Part shown: piece by piece, positions 35,608 to 48,000 of the stretch | How positions within the stretch are numbered: the stretch's first letter is position 1 | How the letters are laid out: each line of letters begins with the position of its first letter | DNA from: Chloromonas sp. AAM2 | Taxonomy: Eukaryota > Chlorophyta > Chlorophyceae > Chlamydomonadales > Chlamydomonadaceae | DNA: 64,000 nucleotides | Assembly: GCA_004335635.1 (NCBI GenBank) | Contig: QAXH01005510.1 | Coordinates: 1-64,000 of the forward strand | Reading direction: 5' to 3' | Notes under the pieces: model-generated | Told to the model about the DNA's origin: nothing | Seen by the model: only the letters and a program-made list of their open reading frames with translations | Database searches by the model: none | Program-made: the position numbers and the translations under genes

Positions 35608-38600
35608 ATGAATACAGCTCCAAGCAATGGTGTCTTACGAGGCAGGCGCTGTTGGGGCACACCAGCAGGCATTCCACCCCTCCACAGGCCAAACACCAGA
35701 TGCATGCATGTCGAGGCATCTCGGCATGTAGCACCCAATGCTGACCGTCTGAGCAATCGCCATGGTTTGCAACACCGCCCTTTCTTTTGCCGGAAACCTG
35801 CTGTCCAAGTCAGAGCGTACACCACACCACCACGCCAGCAACCACCTCGAGCCAACACCACCTGGAATCCTGTGGAGGTGGTGAAACGGGAGCAGGGGCT
35901 GCAAAGCAACAAGTAAGCAGAACTGGTGGGGGATAGATTGGCTGACGAAATGTTGGCCAAACAACATGGCAATCTGCAGCACAACTGGAGTTGGGCAATC
36001 TCACTTGTGTACCTGGAACAAACTTTCAACAGGACAAACATATCAGCGATGGTTCTCAGCAAAAGCAGAGGCCATTTTGTGGGCATTGTACGCGGCCTGA
36101 GCCGGCAAACCACATGTACTGGTTGTCACCTGATTTCGGAAGCTGCCACAGATGGTCTGGAGGGTTTTTTGTGGTCCTGTGGACCAGTTGAATGGGAGTG
36201 GGGCGAGAGGTAATCGCCTTGGTCCACTTCATGTGCTGATCATGAGTCTGCTTCAGGCATCTGACAGGTTGTGTGGCGCTTCCTACCGCAGGTTGCCCAC
36301 CGAACTGCGTGAGGCTGTGGAGTCGGCCGTGGAACAGCTGAGGTTCAGGGTAACGGTGAGCATGCAGTCAACGCATGCGGAGGGCTCCTCGCAGTACGCT
36401 GCGTGGGGAATCTTATGCTGTTGTAATGAATCATGTGACCGGGTGGCTCAGGCAGAATGAGACCATGAAGAGAGGAGCTGAGGTTACACGCACCAGCTTG
36501 CGCAGGATAACAATCGCTTGTGTCAGCACCTTGTGTCACGTCTGGCAGTCCACACCCAGTCACTGTTGCCTGAGCCTGTGTACTGGCCTGCGTTAGCGCT
36601 CACAACGCATGTCTGGCAGTAAATTTCAGCCACTGTTGCTTGTCGTGCACCGCCCGTCTCCCCTGTAGGTTGGTGACGTGGCGGCGCGTGCGGGCGTGAA
36701 GCTCGGGGATGCGGACGACGCCCTCAAGGCGCTGGCCTACGACTGCCAGGCAACACTAGAGGTGGGATGGAAGGTTGGCCATTACACTCAGCAGGCATGT
36801 GTGCAAAGCTACACGTCTTGTGCGAGCCCGTTTGCGCAAGCGATGAGTCAGATGCCGGGATAACACAACAGAGCAACAGGCCCACGGATAGTTGTTTGGT
36901 GTATTGCAGAACTGTCAACTGAAATTGGTCAGTCCTGGTGCGGAAATGGGTGTGAAATGCCAAGATAGCGTAGAGGGGCAACAAAACTGGTCGATCAGAA
37001 ACGGTTTGCGCGACCACACCACTCACAATCTGTCGGCACTTGCCTGACACTTGCAGCCCAACACACATGGGCAATTCTCTGGTTAGGCCTGGCGCAAACT
37101 GCTTTGCTCATGCACTCATGCTTTCTTGCCTTCCACACAGGTCTCGGAGCAAGGCGATGTGGTGTACACGTTTCCCCGCAACTTCCGCTCGGCCATCCAG
37201 TCCCGCAGCGTTATCCTGCGCGCCCAGCCCGCGCTCAAAGGCACACTGAGGGTGGCCCAGTACCTAGTGCGGGCGGCATTCGGCACCGCCCTGCTGAGCT
37301 CCATAGCCATCGTGTGGTTCGCCATCGTGGTGCTGCTGAGCAGTAGAGGGGACAGGGACGACCGCCGGGACCGGGGCGGGTACTACAACGGGTGAGACGC
37401 CACCGTACGGTCAGTCCCCTCTGTGTGACCAGGGTCAGCGGATAGAGCCTGCGCAGTTGTGACTAACGTTGTATGGCTGTGTTGGCGCCAGCAGGTAAAC
37501 TGTCAGTACACAAGGAAAGAAGTGTGGGGGATACTGATTCGTTGTGGTGTGTGGTAATCTGTGTGCTGGGGTGAGTTGGGGTGAGCGCAGGCGAGTGGCC
37601 AGTGGTGTTGGCTGTGGCTGGTCAGGGTGAGCCTCTGACGTACAGTTGCCAGAGACGGAACTCAATGCCCGGCACGGCTGGGATGCCGCACATCGTGCGG
37701 GATGGGCTGTTCTGCTTTGATGCTCTCTGGTTGATGTACTTGGATTGGCAAGCAGCCGGGGAGCAAAAGCCAGACACTTACAGTACGGTGACTAGATGAG
37801 TGCTCTCTCATGTCCTCTTCGCCTGGGACAGAAGTCATGTCGTCTTTGCCGGGGAATCATGACAGGAACAGAGCGCCACATGGGTGTTGAGTGCACGCAA
37901 GCTTGACGATGTCGAGCGCGTGCCGTGCTGCCGCCCTCATGCCTTCCTCACGCCACGCCTGCGTGTTGGTGCTCGTACTGCACAGGTACTCCAGCTACGG
38001 AGGTGGCATGGGCCCACGCATGTTCTTCAACCTGACGGACATATTCATCTACCTGGTCAGTGACAGCAGCACTGATCCCAGGCAGCTGAACCAATCCTAC
38101 TGCCTCTCTGGGAACTGCATGCCCCACACCCATCCTGCTGCTGGTGCCAAGTCTTTGTGGTTCTAGTCGGTCTTCTGCTCAAGCATTACGTTCCTTCCTT
38201 GCCATTCGTTCCCATTGCGTTCACGCTGCTCAGGCCTACTGCTCAGGCGTTACGTTCATTCCTCACTCACTGAATTTCCCACGCATCGGTTATGTCTACT
38301 GCTCCGAGCATGACATTGCTCCTGGTTATCTTTCTAGTCACTCATTGATTCACTGCCACACCCCCACTCTCACTCTCACCCCAACGCATCTCACTCTCAC
38401 TCTCTCCCTTTCCCCTGCAGGACCCCAGCTACTCGGTCGCCAGTCAGCGGCGTGTGGCCCAGGGTACCCAGCTCACCTTCCTGGAGGCGATCTTCAGCTT
38501 TGTGTTCGGAGATGGTGGGTCCCTGGGGCAGACCAGGCACGCACGAATCCCATGCCTCCACCGCATGGACTTCCATTGACACCCTTGCAACCTCGCCACA

Positions 38601-41600
38601 CAATAGCACATGGACTTCCGTTCATTCCGACCTTTAATAATTATAATAAATAATTTATTAGTAATTATATATACCTCAAACAATGACATTACAAAGAGTG
38701 TCTCTCTGCATAATGTGTTGTAAAACATTTAAATTTAAAAATAATGATAATAATTGCAACCACGTCAGTACAGCACCACATGCACTAGCACTAGCTGCCA
38801 GTCCCAGTCATACCATTCGCTGCAACCTCACTACTCATTGATTCAGCACTTCATGATCCAGCCAATCCAGTCACGAGTCGCTTATTCACGCACTGATTTG
38901 GTCGCAAGACTTTGCAAACCCCTGCCAAGTATTGTGGTGTGTGTTTTGTTCCAGGTGATCCCAACGCTGAGTTTGAATCTGAGCGATGGGCTGCGCTGGG
39001 CCAAGTCATCCAGGAAAGGTGCGGAGGGACACAGCTATCGGTGGCATGTGCTGTCATCAGGCGATGCGACCGATTTGAGGGCAGCACGCAGGCAACTGCT
39101 GAACCTAAGGAGGAGTGCAACCAGCAGAGTTCCACTTGTCGCCCCAAGGTCCCAGATCCTCTTCCAAGTCTATCATCAAGAGCGGTATCAATGGTAACTT
39201 GCCCCGAGCTCACCTGCTGTCGCTTTCCGATGCCTGCGTGTCATGAACAGGGGTGGTGTGGTGACTGCTGAGGAGATGGCGCCCTTCCTCGACCCTCCCG
39301 CGCGCTCGCAAGAGGTGTGTGGGTGTGGGTGTGGGGTGTGGGTGTGGGTGTGGGTGAACACACAAGCAGTCATCATTATGGGCACGGACAGGCAGAGGGG
39401 GTGGGCAACGCTGTGAGGGCAGGGAGGGGCATGGAACGAGCATCACGCTGACATGCAGTATCATGACTGTAGTCCGTTACTTTCGTTGCTTGGTTTTTGC
39501 AACAGTCCTCAGTCCTCAGATGAGTCTAGCTAAGTTGTGCGCTTGGTAAGAGTTTCCCTCGGTTTGGTAGTGAGGTGTCCTCGTTACTGGATACTTGAGC
39601 AGTGCGTTGATGCACTGCCATTGCTCCCACTGTTCCAGGGTCCTTACGAGGAGGAGTCGTTTGTCCTGCCCGCTCTGATCCGCTTCGGTGGCGAGCCGTG
39701 TGCGGACGAGGAGACCGGCAGGCTGCTGTACAAGTTCCCATCGCTGCAGACATCCGGCGTCACTCAGGTAGGCATGTGTGCGGGCTGGTGCCACCACATG
39801 CCATTGTGGGTGCGGGACGGGCAGGATGTCGAGTTGGAATAGACCGGCGGTGTGGCAAGGACGCCGCTGACTATGCATATGCACACACACACACACACAC
39901 ATACATACATACATACACACACACATATCCCACGTGTGATGCTGTGGATGGGAGTGGGAGGAGCACGTGAAAGGGGCACGCCAATGATGGTCATGTGGTA
40001 GGTTGAGGGAAGGGATCATGCAGGGGTCTGAAGACTGGTGACTGCAGGGGGTTTGTGGGTGTGCATGTCGCAGGATCGGCAGTAAAGACAAGGTCTGTGG
40101 TATGCAGTCCTAGCACCTTCAACATGCACACATCAGTAGTCGTGTTGTCATCTTCGCTGTGACTGGATGCCTACCAAAGCTTACCACGTGGTTGCCTGTG
40201 TGCTGTTCAGGAGTGGGTCAACACGCGGGGCGGGCGGCCGGCCTACGCGTCCCGCGCTCCCACCCCGAGCGGTTCATCGGAGGTGCCGCAGGAGCGGCTG
40301 TGGGAGCTCACTGCAGCGTCATCGGGACAGGTGGGGGATGGACAGTGACCAGCTGAAGCATGTGGACACTAGACAGTCCCTGGGTCACCCGGGGCGACAG
40401 GACACCATGTAACAAATGGGCAGACAATAAACAAGCGTATTGGCCATTCTAAAACGTGAATTGTTGCTGCAATAGGCAATGCATAGCTGCGACAGTATTG
40501 CGCACATGCACGACTGTGCACGACTGGTCTTGACAAAAAGGAATCATGCGTCGTTCAGACTGATTGTTGGGCAGGTCTATGGGCAGGGTTGCAGGTCAGG
40601 TCACGGCCTGCCTGTTGTGCGCAGTGACTGTTGTGTAGTACGTGACTCGAGTACAGAAGTGGCGAACACTGCGTCCCTGCACTGGTCCGCAGGTGTTTGG
40701 TGTTGTGGCCCTGGGCGTCTTCAATGTGGTTGGCGTGGCCACGCTGAGCGGGCTGCTGGCCGACCCGCAGGCGAGCTACGCCCTCGCCTACCAGGGCCTG
40801 GGCTGGATCGCAGGGCTACTGCCCGCATTGCAGGTGGGGAAGGGGTGAATAAAGCGAAGATGATCTCACCGCCTGGTGAGCCACAAAATGGTATGAGTTA
40901 CAGAGCTTATAGTATAGTCGAGGATTGGGATTGGTTCTCTCCATCATATTAGAATGGGAGGCAGGCGGTAGCATGGTCGTAGGTTGGTTGTATAAGCATG
41001 CTTATGTTTCTGTCATGCTGCAGTTATACCTCCTTGCTCACGGCTTGTACAACTCTGTAATCTAGTGTGTTGGAATTAAGTCACGAAGAAGCTGTGACAC
41101 TTGCAATGGCCACACGACAGGTGGCGGCCTGGCATGCCGAAGCATGTTAACTGGTCCTGTTGATTGGTTTCTCTCCATCAAAAAAAAGACGTTTGCCAGT
41201 TCTGGGACAATTTTTGTGAGTGCCTGGTTCTGGTACGACATAGGGAGTCCGTCCAATCCAATGCAGGAAGCACATCTTGTCGCAACGACTGGGTATGCAA
41301 GCTGCTGTCCTGGAAGTCATCGCCAGCACTACTCCAAGACACTCCCCAATTCACCATACTAGCAAAGGGATTGGAGCATGGAGCATTTCAAACTGGATCC
41401 CCTAGGATACGTCAGCCTGCCTGGCCTAGGATTTGATGCCATGCTCAAGATGACAGGACAAAAGCTGCAACTTTTTACAGCAGCCACACCTTCTTGCCTA
41501 TGCTTTGTGTGATCCTGCCGCTGCTGCTCAGTGTGTCGTGGAGTTGAACAGCGGAGAAGACAGCATGCTGCTCGCCTTGTGTTGCCTGGTGCGCATGCAG

Positions 41601-41793
41601 GTGTATGCCGCTGCCTTCTTTGGCATCCCGGCCATCCGCACGCTCTTCAACATGCAAACCAACAACGCAATTGCGCAGCGCAATGGCGCCCGGCTCAAGG
41701 CGACCCAACTGCTCAACAGCGGCGCCAGGTGGCTTAGAGAGGTGCGGGCATGTGCATGTGTGTGCATGTGCATGTGTGTAAGAGTCGTATGCG

Positions 41794-41839
<46 letters not shown>

Positions 41840-42829
41840 ATGTCAGGCTTACTGCATCATAACTGCACGTTTATGTGCATACGTGCTTGTATCTGCCGTC
41901 TTCTGCATCTCAGGAAGGAAAAAACGTTTTTATCAACACACATGGCGCCATGCTGTTAAGAATTGCATTCGTCCACACTCCTTGCCTTGTTGTGCCACGC
42001 CACTGGTTAGCAGGACACATAACGCTTGGCGGTCATGAAGTTTTTTCCAGCCTTTTGGAAGCAGCGGCCATGTTGCGTGGCTGCCCTGTGAAGCAAGGTG
42101 GACCTCAGCAGCTCGGCAGCAACCTTGGATCGTGCATGTTTGTGCTGTGCTGCAGAAGTTGGCATCGGCACGACGAGAGGGTGTGAGCCGGACCGTGCGC
42201 AAGGGCGATGTGGTGTTCACGACTGAGAGGGAGGCAGGCACTCAGGCAAGTGTTGAATGCCACTCAAAAGCGCAGACCTTTAGAACCAGCGACACACCTT
42301 CGAGCATTGTAGGCACGCTGTTCCAAACATGGCCCTTGGATACCTGTCGTCATCACCACGTCTTTCAGAGGTTGTTTTGTCTGATTGTGGTGTTCTGTTC
42401 AAGGTGTGGGCAACAGACAAACAAACTATTCAATTTGGGCTCAGTGGCTGGTTGTGATGTCAGGGACACTGAACCTGTTCCAGTCAACCTGTTCCACCAC
42501 AGCCCTGCTTGCAGTATGCCTATCATTGTATGTCCAGCTTATTACTCCCTGCATGGCCCAGCCCTCACCTTCTGTTAGTGTTCTGTTAGTGTTCTGTTAG
42601 TGTTTCTGTTGTCTAGGCCAGATGCTTTAGCAAGCTCAACTTGTTCATACATTCTGTCTGTTTGCTGTCGCAGCTGAATGAGGCAGAACAGAACGAGTGG
42701 GACCGGCGGTTTCAGTCCAGCGCACCCTCCAAGGAACCTGTCAGGCGGCCAGAGCCAGCGAACACAGACAGGCCACGTGGACTTGAATCCGACCGGCGAC
42801 AGAAGGACTTTGATGGCCGCTGGAGATAG
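35608..42829 (+). CDS. At5g03900-like chloroplast membrane protein
   Basis: Homologue of the plant/algal At5g03900 family, which databases describe only loosely as linked to iron-sulfur cluster biosynthesis; I know of no proven activity. Fourteen exons, all in phase, 593 residues: 35608-35912, 36292-36355, 36669-36761, 37141-37391, 37986-38055, 38421-38514, 38955-39018, 39251-39314, 39639-39767, 40211-40330, 40693-40833, 41601-41741, 42156-42245, 42674-42829. The first 90 residues are basic and Ser/Arg-rich, a likely transit peptide. Then KLPTELREAVESAV, VGDVAARAGVKL, GDVVYTFPRNFRSAI, a membrane span after YLVRAAFGTALLSS, FLEAIFSFVFGDGDPN, GGVVTAEEMAPFLD, SFVLPALIRFGGEP, LLYKFPSLQ, a second hydrophobic pair (VFGVVALGVFNVVGVATLSG; YAAAFFGIPAIR) and NEWDRRF near the end. 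The intron after exon 13 has a GC donor. Confidence 0.92.
38634..38757. repeat. AT-rich island in intron
   Basis: About 124 bases of mostly A and T (for example TTATAATAAATAATTTATTA and AAATTTAAAAATAATGATAA) in otherwise balanced sequence, with abrupt edges. It lies in the intron between exons 6 and 7 of the At5g03900-like gene. Its composition resembles organelle intergenic DNA, but no organelle gene is visible. Confidence 0.7.
39315..39358. repeat. GTGTGGGTGTGG tandem tract
   Basis: Short repeats of GTGTGGGTGTG directly after the donor of exon 8 of the At5g03900-like gene. Confidence 0.8.
39884..39925. repeat. (CA)n/(CATA)n microsatellite
   Basis: ACACACAC units run into four ATAC units and back to ACACAC, in an intron of the At5g03900-like gene. 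Confidence 0.85.
41191..41209 (-). repeat. R1 repeat core
   Basis: GTTTGCCAGTTCTGGGACA preceded by GGTTTCTCTCCATC and an A run, the same order as the left arm of the MITE at 7711. It is a single arm, in an intron of the At5g03900-like gene. Confidence 0.8.
41750..41842. repeat. (TGCG)n and GTGCAT microsatellite
   Basis: GTGCATGTGTGTGCATGTGC followed by GTGTGTGTGTGCG and about eight TGCG units, in the intron after exon 12 of the At5g03900-like gene. Confidence 0.85.
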
Positions 42830-43582
42830 GCCGTTTTTACTACTAGGTTTCTAAATGAGTTGATCGAGGGTGTCTGTGCACGCCATCCGCGTGCCACCTG
42901 CAGAGCAGCACATGGTTGTGCACAGGCCTTGAAAACCTGGTGTCGTGTTTGTGACAAGCGCGGCATCCCTTGCACGCCGCATGTTCATACCTTGCTCTAC
43001 ACACAGGCTGGTGCCTATCCGTCCACATGCAGTGTAGAAAGTGTGAGCATCTGATGCCCATTTCAACTTGAGCACGTGCACAGCAAACAAATGGCGCACA
43101 GTGCGCAGACCTCGCGCCACCCCTAGCTCATCCGCCACAGCATGTACATCACCACAGCAGAGCGTACTGGCACGCTCACTACCTTCAGCTATTGACTCAG
43201 CGACACCTGCCGGTTGCAAGTATTTGTAATGAAAGAGGTGCAGTTACTTTCATCTAGCTGCAGTTAGTTTTGTTACTAAAGGAGTGTGTGTTTGCGTTGT
43301 GTTCTGCTTCATTGTTATAAAAGAAGCCAGAAAAAAACAAAAGCCTTGCTGGGTCTTGACGGACTGTCCCTTCCAATTGTGACGCGGCTGAATCTGAGCT
43401 CACCACCTCGCAATCCGTCATGCTTGGTGATCATAGAATGGCATGAAGGACGCCTCTTATCGTGTAACGAATTGTTGAACGTAACAGTTTTGTTGAATGG
43501 TACCATGGCGGAACCCTGTGGGCTTGTCTGGTTGACGACAAAACTTGGTACATCGTGTACAGTGTGAGGTACACGCCATGTC

Positions 43583-44264
43583 TTAATAGCTGCAACCTTC
43601 AAAATCCACAGTGATGCCATACTGAGTTACTACGTGGCCCAGGAACTCGATGCTTGTGCGCCCGAGGTCGCACTTGCTGAGCTTGGCATACAGGGTGTGC
43701 TTACGTAGGACCTGTAGTACCAGCTGTAGGACCTGCTCCCGATGGGAACTTTTGTCTCTTGAACAGCAGCAGATATCAAGAAATATCAAATATAAATCAA
43801 GAAAGAATTGCCACGAAGCGGTCCAGATTCATCAACCGCTGAAAGGTGGCTGGGGCGTTGCCCGAAGGTCATCACGGTGTACTCAGTGTGACCGTAGCGC
43901 ATCAGAAAAGCTGTCTAAGGGATTTTACCCGCTTCTACTCTGATCTGATGACAGCCACTCGCCATACTGAGCTTGGTGAAGTGCTTGGCTCGTGTAGGCG
44001 GTGATCAATGCGGGGCAAAGGATTTCGATTCTTGATGGTGATGCGATTGAGCCTGTAGTCCACACATAGGTGTAACTCGCTTGTTCTCTTTTTCACCATG
44101 TTTGGTTCACCGTAGGGTGATGTGGAAGGTCGGGTGAGTATCATATCATATCCTTGTAGTGAAGTGACGTGGAAGTCTTCAACGAGGGAAGGCTCCAGTT
44201 GTATCAGTTGATTACCATTGTCAGGGGCATCCCCATGGTCTCGTTTGGGCACGGCAAGACACAA
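43583..44264 (-). mobile_element. Decayed Ty3/gypsy reverse transcriptase fragment
   Basis: Reading the - strand from 44264 down: an [11 protein letters not shown]...[15 protein letters not shown] stretch with NPLPRID, then [20 protein letters not shown], a TEYTVMTFG block, LDICCCSRDKSSHREQVLQL and IEFLGHVVTQYGITVD, in the order of a Ty3/gypsy reverse transcriptase (fingers, palm, thumb). Stops and frameshifts break it several times and the YxDD-containing part is damaged. No LTRs, protease or integrase are recognisable nearby. It is a dead fragment flanked on the right by an R2 repeat. Confidence 0.8.
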
Positions 44265-44280
44265 CTGTCCTTGTGACTGG

Positions 44281-44490
44281 CTAGGGCTCCTGGCCCTTCT
44301 AGCATCCCTTTATCTAGTCTTTGGCCTTGACTTTGGCAGCTCCGTCCTGTTTTGCTTTGGGTTGGCCTGCCTTGCCTGCTTTGTTCCCTGCTTTCGTTTT
44401 GCTTTCTTGCTCAGGGTAGGCCAAGGCGGTGCCCATCCCGTTTGGTGTCCTCTGACGGCTTCCCTGGTGTTCATACATACATACATTTTT
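44281..44490 (+). repeat. R2 repeat, longest copy
   Basis: A TTGCTTTGGGTTGGCC-rich stretch leads into GCTCAGGGTAGGCCAAGG, GTGCCCATCCCGTTTGGTGT, CCTCTGACGGCTTCCCTGG and a tail of ATACAT units. It shares its end with copies at 29.0 and 33.7 kb and its TCAGGGTAGG block with 7.16 kb and about 0.70 kb. Confidence 0.7.
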
Positions 44491-44677
44491 ATTGACTTGT
44501 GACATGTACTGTCCTTCTAGACGTGTCGTTTTGAGTTGTGTCAAGCCCACTGAAGTTGGTTTTGATGATTGCGTGTATTGCGTAAACTCAGCTTGCCAAC
44601 TGTAGCATGACGTGTATGCAGCAAATAATAATCAATAATTAATGCTGCAGAAGAAGAATTGATTATGTCAAAAAACA

Positions 44678-44696
44678 TGTCCCAGAACTGGCAAAC
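44678..44696 (+). repeat. R1 repeat core
   Basis: Exact TGTCCCAGAACTGGCAAAC followed by a T run. It lies 360 bases upstream of the RED start codon. A partial echo (GAACTGTCCCAGGACA) lies about 120 bases further on. Confidence 0.8.
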
Positions 44697-45058
44697 TTCC
44701 TTTTTTTACCGTCTACCAACATGCACCAGCAGGCCGTAGTGGGGCACACGGCACTGACCCAACACCGCCTTCACACACAGAAACGGGTTCAAGCGCAAGA
44801 CTCAGGAACTGTCCCAGGACATTTTTTGTTTGATCATGTCAGTGTTTTACCCTGTGCTTACCCAGTTCTTACTCTTTGCGCCACAGTGTCCTTCCTGTAT
44901 ATTCAGATAAAGGGCCACGGTAGAGTGAGCCGGAATCAAACGGACTCCATGTGTAATGAGAGCGGTTTGCGCAACCGCCAGGGTTGTTTGGGCTTTTCCG
45001 ATGGGCCTGATTATGACCTTTGAAGCACGCGTGTAAGGCAGCTTGACACGCAGCCACC

Positions 45059-48000
45059 ATGGGAGATCAAACACCTCTAACGAACGCGGATTTCAGGAAG
45101 TTTTTGACTACGCCGCGACGTGACCAGCCCACACCGTCTGGAAAGCCTGGGTCTACTCCTAAGCGCGATGGGAATAAGTCCAAGCGCCCTTTCAACAAGC
45201 CCAAGCCTGAAGCTGAGAAGGGAGAAGAGGATGCATCTGCATACAGGTATCATGCACATGCAACGCTTTTGGAGGCCATAATTCGGGGTGCAGATTATGT
45301 TATTGGTGCACATAATATTATTTCTGACGGCCATGGAAATTATGGCTATACCTTGCTTCCCTGCTAGTCCATCAACGCACGGCACAGTCTGGCTGCTAGC
45401 ATGCATGACGGAGACGTGAAGCAGTGGGATGTGAACAACCAAACCTTAGACCACTTCTATACACGACCAACGCAGTGTGCAGGTCTGCATGTACGGCATC
45501 AGCAACCAAGCCGCATGCAACGCCTGGCGCATGTCACATAGACTGCCATGTACAGCACAACTGCAGCTGACGCACATGTCGTCCACCTGCCATGCACAGA
45601 GATCGTGCAGCGGAACGGCGACGCGGCCTCAATCCCGACTATTTGGTCGCAAACCAGCTCATCAACAATGTCCTGGGGTCCGGAGGCGACATGGACACCA
45701 GCAAGCTGTCAATCGAGGACTCAAAGTACCTTGGTGGTGATTTGGAGCACACACATCTTGTCAAGGGTCTGGATTATGCGCTGCTTCACAAGGTGATGGC
45801 ACTGCTGATGCGCCAGTAGGTTCTGGGCATGGCAGCACGACAAGATGGGTGGCGCACTGCGGCTGTCTGGTTGCGGTGCAGCTGCTGTGTACATCCCCAG
45901 GCAAACCAGCATCCCACATGCCTTTCGTGGCCTTCATATGAACCCACCAGATTGTATATGAAGGGCTTGATGCAAACGCCTAGCAGGCAGATGCATCAAC
46001 ACTGTACTTGTGCAGGCCTATGTGGTGATTTTATTCCAGCTCCCATCAGCCGTTCAAAGCCGTGCATGATAGACGGTGCTCTGTAAACGCATGCCCTGCA
46101 GCTAGGCGAAGATGCCACATGGTGGACTATTTTGTATATCGCACTATCATGTGAGGAAGGTTGCCTGGCAACACGCCTGTGGCGCACGCCCGTCCATCAT
46201 GTGCCATCCTGCTTGCCTGGTTGCCACACACCATCTGCTGTCACCTAATCGCATGCATGCCATCACTGAGACATCGCACGTGCTCACATGCCATTGCGTG
46301 GCTACAGACACGCAGCACTATGCAGAAGGGCGAGGGCGAGGGCGAGGAGGGGGCGGCCGCCGGGGGGGGCGAGGCAGGCGCCCAGGCAGCGCCCAAGAGG
46401 GAGGATCTGACCATCAATCATCCAGCCGCCAAGGGCGTGTATGCAGCGCTGTTTGCATCTAGAAGGTAGCCGAGTGCCTGGTTTCACGCACTGGCTGATT
46501 ACAATGTGTTATTCTGTTCTTGCGCAACGTACTCATTTGCCAGGACATGATGGCCGCTGGCAATCACACCATGGATAACCATGGCAATAACGGGTCAGCA
46601 ACAGCATAGTTGGCAGTTGCATTGGGCTTTGCAAACATCTTGATGGATTGCAGCACGTTGTTACGTACGTTGTTGGTGTGTAATGTGCGGTTGCGCTTGC
46701 GTGACCGCCATCCTGCATTGCCATGCTGCCAACAGGAGCAACATCTACGAGCAGTTCCTGCCCCGTCGCGCCGCCTTTGTCTACACCTTTGAGGCGGATG
46801 AGGACGGGGTGGTGCCTGACATCCCCACCACGTTGAGGCGATCCAAGGCGGACTGCCCAGCGGTGAGAGGGGGTGGCCAGGGAACACAGCAATTACGACA
46901 AATGTCTACAGTAGCAGCAGCAGCAACGGCAGCCGAAATCATATTGAGAACATACCAGTACGTGTTCATGACAGCTCAGATGACGCGTCCGGGAGTGTGC
47001 AGTGAGCAGGGGGGTATCAGCCGGCATGGGAAAAAGGCAGGAATCGACGTATTAACAGGAGCAGCAAGTGCTGGCGGCAGACAGAGTAGCAGATCAAGTA
47101 TGCACAGTCTTGGATGGCCGAGTGCACTGGGCCATCCATGCGCCTCGTCATGTTCTCGATCTGTTGTGACTCGTCTCCCAATGGTGGGTGGTGAAACAAG
47201 GAGAAAAGAAACAGTCAAGAGTAGACAATTATTGTGTACATTTCTAATTGGCTGCCTCATCATGGTCTTGATTTTGTGAATTTTCTCCACAAATGGTGCG
47301 CCCACACAGACATCCTGCCTTGTACGTTGTCTGTGTGTCCGTGTGCAGCCCCCCGAGGCTGTGTTTGCCCGCGTGGACACCACGGTCCTGGAGCGCATTG
47401 CCAAGATCATGAGCTACGTCAAGACAGGCAAGGATGGCCGAAAGCTCAAACGTAAGGATAAAGATGAGCTGATTGCTGAGTTGGCCAAAGCAGGGGCTGC
47501 AGGAGCGACGGCAGGAAAGCCGGCGGCGGCGGCGGCGGGAGCGAAGCAGGTAGGCAAGGAAGTGTGAATGTCAGTGGACGGGACGGTGCAGGGCAGAGCT
47601 AGGACGGCACGGGAGGGTGATGTGAGCTAGCAGTGCGGCGGGCAACATGAGGAAACGGAGAGCGTGAGCAACAGCCCATGGACAGGTGGGATGTTGGGAA
47701 GTGCCAGCAGTAGGTGCATAAGGCAAGCTGGGCAAGCATGCGATCAAGCTAGTGGCAAGGCGCGATCAAGGTGGCAGAGGGTTGAAGCGCGTGCATGAGC
47801 CTGCAAGTGTATGGATGGAGATGATCAATTCACCACCCTGCAGTCATGCGTCAGTGACTGGTGCTGTTGTGCAGGTGCCAACTGCTTCAAGCGCTACACC
47901 GGACGAACCTGACATTTTTGAAGACGCCGGCACCGACTACAAGCCTTCCGTCTCCGGCAAGAAGAAGGCAGCACCGGCCGCTGCCACTGCCGGTGCCGGA

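Larger units (their letters stand above)
42830..45058. other. Intergenic region filled with retroelement remnants
   Basis: Apart from the Ty3/gypsy fragment, the R2 copy and an R1 core, the stretch at about 43315-43620 carries a degenerate sequence related to pieces near 3.6 and 32.1 kb. No host gene is seen. The 3' UTR of the At5g03900-like gene (TGTAA at about 43225) and the RED promoter must lie at the ends. Confidence 0.5.

Noticed and set aside
45829..46086. + strand frame between RED exons 2 and 3
   Set aside because: Lies inside an intron with good flanking splice sites and has no similarity to RED or any family I know.
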